A stretch of 7,910 nt of DNA, taken from assembly GCA_900552185.1 (NCBI GenBank), contig URYT01000084.1, forward strand, positions 1 to 7,910, in the 5' to 3' direction. The position numbers were made by a program, and so were the translations under genes. The stretch comes from an uncultured Collinsella sp. Lineage in GTDB: Bacteria; Actinomycetota; Coriobacteriia; Coriobacteriales; Coriobacteriaceae. Below, piece by piece: positions 1 through 5,328 of this stretch; positions within the stretch are counted from its first letter, which is position 1, and every line of letters starts with the position of its first letter. A model generated the notes under the pieces. That model was given only the letters and a program-made list of their open reading frames with translations, was not told where the DNA came from and ran no database searches.

Positions 1-153
1 ATCTGCGGCGCCGCCGTCTACAACGTTGCCGGCACGCGTGCCGCCGCTGTCGCCGATGCCCCGGCAAGCTTTAAGGTCGCCTTTATCGACGAGCTCTACC
101 GCGCAACCGCCCAGGACATTGCCGATAACCGACTCGAGCTCGAGGAGGCATAA
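1..153 (+). CDS. thiM: Hydroxyethylthiazole kinase, C-terminal end (partial)
   Basis: The window opens inside this gene; the last 50 codons and the TAA stop are visible. The segment ASFKVAFIDELY matches the conserved C-terminal pattern of ThiM (S-F-x-x-x-F-[IL]-D-x-L-[YW]), followed by a short charged tail. ThiM phosphorylates the thiazole alcohol (hydroxyethylthiazole) with ATP so that it can be joined to the pyrimidine by ThiE; it is a cytosolic salvage enzyme. The active-site half lies upstream of the window and cannot be judged. The stop is 3 nt before the next start codon, and the next gene's Shine-Dalgarno lies inside this coding end, so the genes are very probably co-transcribed and translationally coupled. 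The call rests on a short fragment plus the thiE context. Confidence 0.78.
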   Translation: MCGAAVYNVAGTRAAAVADAPASFKVAFIDELYRATAQDIADNRLELEEA

Positions 154-156
154 GCC

Positions 157-498
157 ATGTCCGAGCCCACAACCAATACCGGCATGAACACGCTCGTCGC
201 CGTGGCCATCGCCCCGTGCGGCACCGGCGACGAGCTGTCCGCCGAGGTCGCCGAGGTCGTGCGCGTCATTCGCGAGAGCGGCCTTCCCAACCGCACCACC
301 TCGATGTTCACCGAGATCGAGGGCGACTGGGACGAGGTCATGCAGGTCGTGCGCGACGCAACCTTTGTGTTGGCGAGCAAGGGCATCCGCACCGAAGTCG
401 TGCTCAAAGCCGATATTCGACCCGGATTTACCGACACCATGACCGGCAAGCTCGAGCGCATGGAAGCACAGATCAAAAAGCAGGAGGAAGCACGATGA
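157..498 (+). CDS. MTH1187/YkoF-family thiamine-binding protein
   Basis: This 113-residue protein matches the small MTH1187-type thiamine-binding family (formerly DUF77). Visible hallmarks are a first beta strand ending in APCGTGDE (about 19-26), a long helix (SAEVAEVVRVIRESG), then TSMFTEIEGDWDEVM (about 48-62) and a closing helix after a second beta-alpha unit. The family has a ferredoxin-like fold, usually forms oligomers and binds thiamine or its pyrimidine moiety; it is not known to be an enzyme. The start at 157 is supported by GAGGAGG at 142-148, 8 nt upstream, inside the thiM end. Met10 is a less likely start. The stop overlaps the thiE start (ATGA). Lying between thiM and thiE, it probably carries or buffers a thiamine-pathway ligand, which is inference from context. 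No signal peptide is visible, so a cytosolic role is expected. Confidence 0.85.
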   Translation: MSEPTTNTGMNTLVAVAIAPCGTGDELSAEVAEVVRVIRESGLPNRTTSMFTEIEGDWDEVMQVVRDATFVLASKGIRTEVVLKADIRPGFTDTMTGKLERMEAQIKKQEEAR

Positions 499-1190
499 GC
501 ATCCGCGACAACCTTGATATCTCGGCCTATCTGGTACTCGGCCCCGAAAACACGCTCGGGCGTCCCGTGGGCGATGTGGTGGCCCAGGCGCTCGACGCAG
601 GCTTTACCTGCATCCAGGTGCGCTCCAAGGTGGCAAGCGCCCGCGAGATTATTGCGCTGACGGGCGACGCCGCGCAGGCAATCGCACAGGCCGGCAAGAC
701 CGGTCAGGTCGCCCTGCTGATCGACGACCGCCTGGACTGCGTGCTTGCCGCGCGCGAGCAGGGCATCGCTGTCGACGGCGTGCACGTGGGCCAGAGCGAT
801 ATTCCCGTCGAGGTCTGTCGCAAGCTGCTGGGCCCCGACGCCATCGTGGGCCTTTCGGCCCGTTGCGAGGAGATGCTCGAGTACGTCAAGACCGCCGACA
901 TGAGCCTAGTCGACTACCTGGGCATCGGCCCACTCCACGAGACCGAGACCAAGCGCGACTGCGGACGCGCGGCCGATGGCTCCATCATCACCAAGAGCTT
1001 TGAGGACCTGGCTGCCCTCCACGCGGCAAGCCCCGTGCCCATCGTGGTGGGCGGCGGCGTCAAGACGGCCGACCTGCCGCAGCTTAAGGCAACCGGCGTC
1101 GATGGCTTCTTTGTGGTGAGCGCCGTCTGCAGTGCCGACGACCCCTACGCCGCGGCCAAGGAGCTCGTCGACACCTGGCAGCAGGCATAG
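495..1190 (+). CDS. thiE: Thiamine-phosphate synthase ThiE
   Basis: This 231-residue TIM-barrel enzyme couples hydroxymethylpyrimidine diphosphate to thiazole phosphate, giving thiamine monophosphate. Family motifs occur in order: QVRSK (41-45, the QxRxK pyrophosphate/Mg site), IDDR (76-79), HVGQSD (97-102), GLSA (119-122, with Ser121), TETKRD (150-155), GGGV (186-189) and VSAV (about 208-211, phosphate loop). The usual Asn of the NDR/NDD motif is Asp here, a mild departure. The start at 495 is chosen because AGGAGGA at 482-488 is correctly spaced and the ATG overlaps the previous stop. The same frame stays open upstream to 216, but that part overlaps the thiamine-binding gene and reads as an Arg/His-rich shadow. 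The length is slightly above the usual 210-220. This is the last gene of the thiM-containing operon; a hairpin follows 44 nt after the stop. Confidence 0.95.
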   Translation: MSIRDNLDISAYLVLGPENTLGRPVGDVVAQALDAGFTCIQVRSKVASAREIIALTGDAAQAIAQAGKTGQVALLIDDRLDCVLAAREQGIAVDGVHVGQSDIPVEVCRKLLGPDAIVGLSARCEEMLEYVKTADMSLVDYLGIGPLHETETKRDCGRAADGSIITKSFEDLAALHAASPVPIVVGGGVKTADLPQLKATGVDGFFVVSAVCSADDPYAAAKELVDTWQQA

Positions 1191-1234
1191 GCATAAGCCG
1201 AGCAGCTGATCCGCAGCCTCATATCTTCAGCAAT

Positions 1235-1280
1235 GGAAAGCGCATCCCAGTTTGGACGTCCATTTTGGGATGCGCTTTCC
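1235..1280. terminator. Hairpin between converging thiE and patatin genes
   Basis: A perfect 15-bp inverted repeat has its left arm at 1235-1249 (GGAAAGCGCATCCCA) and right arm at 1266-1280. The 16-nt loop contains a second 10-bp palindrome, TGGACGTCCA, at 1253-1262. It sits 44 nt after the thiE stop and 10 nt beyond the stop of the convergent phospholipase gene, so it is well placed as a shared bidirectional terminator. Neither side has a clear U-tract after the stem, although the outer stem carries an AAAG/CTTT step. It is therefore an atypical intrinsic terminator, or a structure that protects mRNA 3' ends. Confidence 0.7.
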
Positions 1281-1290
1281 GCCACAGCCC

Positions 1291-2160
1291 CTACCCCGCC
1301 AGATACGCTTCCAACGCCGGCAAAGTCGCCTCCGCATCTCGACGACCGATCTGATAGATGCGCTCGAGCTCATCCGGTTCACGGCACAGCGACGGTACCT
1401 TCACCGATTCGCTCGGCCGCACCACAAAGACCTCGCCGGCAGCCTCGCGACGTGCCAGGTCGTCGAGCGTAGCATTGTAGACCTCATGCCGATGCTCAAG
1501 CGCTGCGACAAACTCCGGGTAGTGACGGAACACGCGCCGCAGCATGGGCATCACGCTGTTGGGCTGTTTCACAAAGCCAGCCGGCTGTGTGAGCACCACG
1601 ATATTGCGGTCATACCCCTGCGCAAACAGCCATGCACTGGGAATAGAATCAGCCACGCCACCATCCAGATACTTATGCCCGTCAATAGCAACGGGACGCG
1701 TCGCCACGGGAATCGCCGACGACGCCCGGATCCACTCGATATCGCGCTCATCGCCATAAGGCAGGTCATGGTAGACGGCCTTGCCCGTCTCGATATCGGT
1801 GCACACGCACGTAAACCGCATGGGGCAGGCGCGATATGCCTCCAGGTCGATGGGATCGCGCTCGATGGGCACCTCGTGATAGGCAAAGTCGGCATTGTAC
1901 ATATCGCCGGTTCGCAGCCAGCTGGTCACGCTCGCATAGCGCTTGTCGGCGCAATAGGCCTTGTTGTAGCGAATGGCACGGCCGATCTGGCGCGATTTAA
2001 AGTTGTAGCCAAACGCCGCGCCCGCCGAGACACCCACCATATGGTCGCAGGTCAAACCGTGCTCCATCCATACGTCGAGCACGCCAGCCGTATACATACC
2101 GCGGTAGCCGCCTCCCTCGAGCGCCAGCCCCACCGTGCGCGTCATATTTGACTGTGCCAT
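1291..2160 (-). CDS. Patatin-like phospholipase (YjjU-type)
   Basis: This 289-residue protein is a predicted patatin-fold acyl hydrolase with a Ser-Asp dyad. It shows the oxyanion-hole motif GGGYRG (16-21), the nucleophile elbow GVSAG (43-47, Ser45) and the catalytic DGG (Asp166, 166-168), followed by IPS. The spacing matches bacterial patatin-like proteins of the E. coli YjjU type, which cleave acyl chains from phospholipids or other lipids; the real substrate is not evident. No signal peptide or membrane helix is visible, so it is probably a cytosolic or membrane-peripheral enzyme. The start at 2160 is preferred over Met6 because GGAG lies 8 nt upstream on the coding strand. It is transcribed alone, convergent with thiE and divergent from the GGDEF-EAL gene. 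The DxD/GxSxG pair is intact, so activity is expected. Confidence 0.92.
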   Translation of the reverse strand: MAQSNMTRTVGLALEGGGYRGMYTAGVLDVWMEHGLTCDHMVGVSAGAAFGYNFKSRQIGRAIRYNKAYCADKRYASVTSWLRTGDMYNADFAYHEVPIERDPIDLEAYRACPMRFTCVCTDIETGKAVYHDLPYGDERDIEWIRASSAIPVATRPVAIDGHKYLDGGVADSIPSAWLFAQGYDRNIVVLTQPAGFVKQPNSVMPMLRRVFRHYPEFVAALEHRHEVYNATLDDLARREAAGEVFVVRPSESVKVPSLCREPDELERIYQIGRRDAEATLPALEAYLAG

Positions 2161-2181
2161 GCGACCATCTCCGTTCCTGCG

Positions 2182-2210
2182 TTTTTAACCGGGACAAGTA
2201 TACCCGTCAA
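2182..2210 (-). promoter_or_regulatory. Candidate promoter of the patatin gene
   Basis: Read on the minus strand, TTGACG (complement of 2205-2210) matches a sigma-A -35 box in five of six positions. It is followed after exactly 17 nt by TAAAAA (complement of 2182-2187), a fair -10 box. Transcription would start about 20-25 nt before the ATG at 2160 and give a short leader carrying the GGAG site. A second, weaker pair lies further upstream: TTGATA (complement of 2235-2240) and TATATG (complement of 2211-2216), spaced 18 nt. This is a motif judgement only. Confidence 0.45.
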
Positions 2211-2284
2211 CATATATCGTCTCAGCCGCATTTTTATCAAGCATCGCATCGTCGCGCTACCGCTTGTCGAATAATAGCCGCCCG

Positions 2285-2319
2285 CAGCATGTGCACCCAT
2301 CTATAATTGTGCACTGCTG
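2285..2319. promoter_or_regulatory. Dyad symmetric element surrounding a TATAAT box
   Basis: Two identical self-complementary hexamers, GTGCAC at 2291-2296 and 2309-2314, flank a 12-nt spacer containing a consensus -10 box, TATAAT (2302-2307). The symmetry extends outward: CAGCA at 2285-2289 (then one extra T) matches the complement of TGCTG at 2315-2319, giving arms of 11-12 nt. A dyad centred on a -10 box is the usual layout of an operator bound by a dimeric repressor or activator. No good -35 box is visible 16-18 nt upstream, so the promoter would need an activator or an alternative -35 contact. It would drive the GGDEF-EAL gene on the plus strand. The repeats are visible; their function is inferred. 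Confidence 0.5.
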
Positions 2320-2337
2320 TTTATGCTACTCAGCAGT
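2313..2337 (+). repeat. Inverted repeat, possible 5'-end hairpin of the GGDEF-EAL mRNA
   Basis: ACTGCTG at 2313-2319 is perfectly complementary to CAGCAGT at 2331-2337, with an 11-nt loop. The left arm is shared with the neighbouring dyad (2285-2319), so the same segment can pair upstream or downstream. If transcription starts about 7 nt after the TATAAT box, this hairpin would form at the extreme 5' end of the transcript, where it could protect the RNA. It could equally be a third half-site of an operator array. Confidence 0.4.
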
Positions 2338-2481
2338 TATCAACAGCGAACATTCGTCGGCAAAGTAACCCAACAACGCAGCAAGACGGGGGCCTGGATA
2401 CACGCAAGACGCCGAGTAACGACGCGTGTACACAACGAGCTCGCCCGACGCAATCCGCCCCGACCTAAGAAAGCCGCTTAG
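2323..2481 (+). other. 52-codon open frame directly upstream, doubtful coding
   Basis: An ATG at 2323 opens 52 codons ending in TAG at 2479-2481. The frame is the same as the following GGDEF-EAL gene, whose ATG comes one codon after this stop. The predicted peptide is strongly basic (many Arg, Lys and Gln), unlike the acidic proteins around it, and resembles no family I know. There is no Shine-Dalgarno before it, and it would begin only about 9 nt after the predicted transcription start. It is most likely a chance frame in a GC-rich leader, but a regulatory upstream ORF or a former N-terminal extension cut by the TAG cannot be excluded. Confidence 0.12.
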
Positions 2482-2484
2482 AAC

Positions 2485-5202
2485 ATGGATACTGTCAGCA
2501 ATTACACCGAAACGCTCGAAAAGACCGTCCGCGACCTTCTCGAGCGCCAGGATGATCTGATTAGGACCGCCTTTACCGACCAGCTTACCGGACTTGGCAA
2601 CCGCGGCGGCTTTGCCCGTTCCCTCGAGGAGCTCTGGGAGCAGGACGCCCCCGTTACCATGGCATTCATCGATATCGACAATCTCAAGCACTGCAACGAC
2701 GTCTTTGGGCATGACGAGGGCAACCGCTATATCTTGCAGGTAAGCCTCTATCTCAAGCTGTATATGAAAGTGGACGAGGCGGCGTTTCGCATAGGCGGCG
2801 ACGAGTTTGCCATCCTATCTACGATTGCAACCGAGGACGACCTCGCCGAACGTCTGGAACACTGCCGAACGATCCTGCTCAAAAACAACGATTCCGAGAT
2901 GCCCCACTCGTTTAGCTACGGAGTGGCACACGCCGACCCCGCCCTGGGCGAAGCCTCCAATCGCATGGCACTCGATGCCGACCATCGCATGTACGACTAC
3001 AAGCTACGTCATGCCATGCACCTCGATCGGCGCAATATCACGCAAGTCCACGCCGACGACTTCGAAATAAGCGATCGTATTTTCGACGCTTTTTCGATGC
3101 TCAACGAGGGCCGTTATTTCTTTATCGAGAACTTGGACAAGGACCGCACCCTTTGGTCGCAAGGTGCCTTGCGCGATCTCGGTCTTCCTTCGGAGCACAT
3201 AGACAGCTGCCGCGATTTCTGGAAGACGCGCGTCCATCCCGATGACCTCGAGGCCTACGCCAACGACATCAACCAGATCTTTAACGGCTCCAAACACCGC
3301 CGCGTCATGCAGTACCGCATGCGCAATGCCGCGGGTGACTACGTTCTCTGCCGTGCTCGCGGGTTTCGCATCGACGGCGACGGAAATGTCCCCTCGCTCT
3401 ATGTCGGCGAACTCGTCAACCACTCGCTTGCCGAAACCGTCGACGCCGCCACAGGCCTCGGAACGCAGCGCATGCTGGTCAACGCTATCGATGCCTGCCG
3501 TCGCGACCGCTGCGAGACGGGGCTTATAGCGGTGCGCATTCGTGGCACGGCGAATCTCAACGAGCTCTACGGGGCCGAGGCTGTCGACAACATGCTTGCC
3601 GAATACGCAGGCCGCATGCTGTCGATCACCCGCGGCAGAAGCCGGGTCTTCCGTTCACGAAGCGTCCAGTTCGTCGTGCTCAGCAACGATTTGGACCATG
3701 AGGCATTCGAGCAACTGACCCGCCACCTTAAAGAGGCTGTTTTCGCTCCTGTTCAAATCGCAGGCGACACCATTACTCCCGTCTGCCTTGTCGTCCCGGC
3801 CTTTTACGAGCACTTAGCCCATCAAGCGACCGCCGTTTTAGGCGAACTCGACCGTCGCCTTCGCACGGCCGGCGGGCTTGTTCCCAACGACAGCCTCCCC
3901 ATACCCGAGGCGGAGCGCAAAAGCGCCATCGCCGAACGTATCGACTCGCTCACGGGCCTCTATCGACCCAGCGAGTTTATGCGGCGCGCCAACGCATTTC
4001 TCGAGGCAAGGCGCGACGACACCTGGTGCATCGCCACCGTCGACATGGGTCACATGCGCCTGTTTAATGAATGGCACGGCCAGGCCGAGGGCGACCGCGT
4101 ACTCGCCGATGTGGGCACGGTCCTCAAGGACATCGAGAATGCCGATATGGGCGTCGCAGGGTACTGGGGCCAAGATGACTTTTGCGTACTCATCCCCTTT
4201 AAGCACATCACCGTCCATCAAATCTACAACCGCGTTCGCGAGGCAGTAGCCAGGCATGATGACGGCGTAGGTTTTTGGCCGTCCATGGGCATTTACCCCA
4301 TCGACTCCAATGAGGAGATCACCATCGATGCGCAGGCAAAGGCCATGTTTACCAATCGACGCGCCAAAAACGACTTCAAGGAGCGCATTGCTATTTTCCG
4401 CCCCGAAGAATATGAACACGAGATTGCGTTCCACCGCACGCTGACCGAGTTCCAGTACGCGCTCTCAAATGGCCGCATCACGTACTACCTGCAGCCCCAG
4501 GTCGATATGGAAACCGGCGAGATCATTGGCGCCGAGGCACTTACGCGCTGGATTGACAAGGACGGCTCTCTCATTTCGCCCGCAACGTTTATCCCTGCAC
4601 TCGAGGAAAGCGGCTTTGTGGTGACGCTCGACAAGTACATTTGGCAGGGTGTCGCCATATGGCTTCGCGAGCGTCTCGATCGCGGTCTTCGCGTGGTTCC
4701 GGTCTCGCTTAATGTGTCTCGCGTGGACATTCTTGCCTGCGACGTTGCCGAGCATATGGGATCGCTCGCCGCCCAATACAACCTGCCGCCCGAGCTCATG
4801 CGCATCGAGATCACCGAGACGGCTTATACGGGAGAGTCCGAAGCCGTGGACAAACTGACAGCCGACTTGCACACCCGCGGCTTCTCGACCTATATGGACG
4901 ATTTTGGCACCGGTCAGTCCACGCTCGCGATGCTCAAGAACGTCAACGTCGACGTCATCAAGCTCGACCGCACCTTTGTGCCCACCGACCGCGATCAAGG
5001 CCGCAGCGCGCAGATCGTGTCATCGATGCTCGAGATGGCGCAGTCGCTCCATCTGCCCATTGTAATCGAAGGCGTCGAGACAGATGAGCAGGCGAACATG
5101 CTACGCCACATGGGCGCCCGCTACGCTCAGGGTTTCCTCTACTACCGCCCCATGCCGGCGAAGGATTTTGAGGCATTGCTCGATGGTGGCAATAACAACT
5201 GA
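2485..5202 (+). CDS. Cyclic-di-GMP synthase/phosphodiesterase, GGDEF-PAS-GGDEF*-GGDEF*-EAL
   Basis: This soluble 905-residue protein starts with a short coiled coil (about 5-28) and continues with five domains. GGDEF-1 (about 28-183) has an intact GGDEF at 104-108 and the Mg-binding Asp63, but Asn80 replaces the usual guanine-contacting Asp. A PAS_3-like sensor (about 194-314) contains VHPDD. GGDEF-2 (about 315-460) is degenerate, with RSVQF at 392-396. GGDEF-3 (about 484-640) has GQDDF at 562-566. The EAL domain (about 650-899) keeps every catalytic motif: EAL 684-686, Asn743, EITE 775-778, DDFGTG 805-810, Lys826, EGVET 862-866 and Gln882. It can probably both make and hydrolyse cyclic di-GMP, with the PAS domain and degenerate GGDEF domains as regulators. 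The start is the first Met after an in-frame TAG and has no good ribosome site. Cofactor and signal are unknown. Confidence 0.93.
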   Translation: MDTVSNYTETLEKTVRDLLERQDDLIRTAFTDQLTGLGNRGGFARSLEELWEQDAPVTMAFIDIDNLKHCNDVFGHDEGNRYILQVSLYLKLYMKVDEAAFRIGGDEFAILSTIATEDDLAERLEHCRTILLKNNDSEMPHSFSYGVAHADPALGEASNRMALDADHRMYDYKLRHAMHLDRRNITQVHADDFEISDRIFDAFSMLNEGRYFFIENLDKDRTLWSQGALRDLGLPSEHIDSCRDFWKTRVHPDDLEAYANDINQIFNGSKHRRVMQYRMRNAAGDYVLCRARGFRIDGDGNVPSLYVGELVNHSLAETVDAATGLGTQRMLVNAIDACRRDRCETGLIAVRIRGTANLNELYGAEAVDNMLAEYAGRMLSITRGRSRVFRSRSVQFVVLSNDLDHEAFEQLTRHLKEAVFAPVQIAGDTITPVCLVVPAFYEHLAHQATAVLGELDRRLRTAGGLVPNDSLPIPEAERKSAIAERIDSLTGLYRPSEFMRRANAFLEARRDDTWCIATVDMGHMRLFNEWHGQAEGDRVLADVGTVLKDIENADMGVAGYWGQDDFCVLIPFKHITVHQIYNRVREAVARHDDGVGFWPSMGIYPIDSNEEITIDAQAKAMFTNRRAKNDFKERIAIFRPEEYEHEIAFHRTLTEFQYALSNGRITYYLQPQVDMETGEIIGAEALTRWIDKDGSLISPATFIPALEESGFVVTLDKYIWQGVAIWLRERLDRGLRVVPVSLNVSRVDILACDVAEHMGSLAAQYNLPPELMRIEITETAYTGESEAVDKLTADLHTRGFSTYMDDFGTGQSTLAMLKNVNVDVIKLDRTFVPTDRDQGRSAQIVSSMLEMAQSLHLPIVIEGVETDEQANMLRHMGARYAQGFLYYRPMPAKDFEALLDGGNNN

Positions 5203-5214
5203 TACGCTCGCGCG

Positions 5215-5243
5215 CAAAACGCCACCGCCGAAGGGGGCATTTG
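5215..5243 (+). terminator. Weak hairpin after the GGDEF-EAL gene
   Basis: Thirteen nt after the stop, CAAAACGCCACC (5215-5226) can fold back on GGGGGCATTTG (5233-5243). CAAA pairs with TTTG and GCC with GGC, with one A-G mismatch before a CC/GG step and a small loop. An A-rich left flank with a T-rich right flank is the usual shape of an intrinsic terminator, but the stem is imperfect. It may end or attenuate transcription between the two paralogous genes. Confidence 0.35.
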
Positions 5244-5260
5244 TCTCCATTAGCTAACTT

Positions 5261-5291
5261 ATATCCCCAGTTCAAACCGAATTGGGGATAT
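5261..5291 (+). promoter_or_regulatory. Perfect 9-bp inverted repeat upstream of the second GGDEF gene
   Basis: ATATCCCCA at 5261-5269 and TGGGGATAT at 5283-5291 are exact inverted copies separated by 13 nt. The right arm overlaps TATGAT (5289-5294), a five-of-six match to a -10 box, although no good -35 lies at the right distance. Two readings are possible. It may be an operator covering the promoter of the downstream gene, or a leader hairpin 22 nt before the Shine-Dalgarno. GGGGA of the right arm can also pair with TCCCC at 5307-5311, next to the ribosome site, so two exclusive folds are conceivable. CAAACCG occurs twice, in the loop (5273-5279) and after the repeat (5296-5302). Confidence 0.5.
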
Positions 5292-5312
5292 GATACAAAC
5301 CGTTGTTCCCCC

Positions 5313-5320
5313 AAGGAGGT
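5313..5320 (+). promoter_or_regulatory. Consensus ribosome binding site fixing the start of the second GGDEF gene
   Basis: AAGGAGGT is a full match to the 16S rRNA 3' end and lies 8 nt before the ATG at 5329. It rules out the in-frame Met at 5290, which would put this site inside the coding region. The strength of this site contrasts with the preceding paralogue, which has no recognisable ribosome site. Confidence 0.9.
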
Positions 5321-5328
5321 TATCCATC

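Larger units (their letters stand above)
2161..2484. other. Divergent intergenic region between patatin and GGDEF-EAL genes
   Basis: This 324-nt gap separates two divergently transcribed genes. The left part (about 2161-2320) is AT-rich compared with its surroundings and holds the candidate phospholipase promoter, a TATAAT box at 2302-2307 and a set of inverted repeats (2285-2337). The right part (about 2338-2484) is GC-rich and would be a roughly 170-nt leader of the GGDEF-EAL mRNA if transcription starts after the TATAAT box. In that part there is a weak inverted repeat, TACACGC at 2399-2405 and GCGTGTA at 2424-2430, and a 52-codon open frame (2323-2481). I looked for the known cyclic-di-GMP riboswitch cores and a thiamine pyrophosphate riboswitch and did not recognise either. 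Confidence 0.6.

Noticed and set aside
216..494. Upstream extension of the thiE reading frame, giving a 324-residue version
   Set aside because: It overlaps the thiamine-binding gene in another frame, is Arg/His-rich, and the ATG at 495 has a good ribosome site and the expected ThiE N-terminus.
1252..2151. 299-codon open frame on the plus strand opposite the phospholipase
   Set aside because: It is antisense to a gene with intact patatin motifs, and its His/Arg-rich translation resembles no family, a usual effect of GC-rich codon bias.
2338..2484. Cyclic-di-GMP riboswitch in the GGDEF-EAL leader
   Set aside because: The leader has a weak stem, but I could not find the conserved GEMM-I or class II core elements. 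A covariance-model search would settle it.
3838..4434. 198-codon open frame on the minus strand inside the GGDEF-EAL gene
   Set aside because: The plus-strand frame carries continuous GGDEF/EAL homology here; the opposite frame has no recognisable motif or ribosome site.
5203..5328. Frameshift or split of one larger gene between the two GGDEF genes
   Set aside because: The first protein ends after a complete EAL domain, and the second starts with its own consensus ribosome site and complete N-terminus; they are separate genes.
5290..5328. Upstream Met start for the second GGDEF gene
   Set aside because: It would place the consensus AAGGAGGT inside the coding region, and it has no ribosome site of its own.
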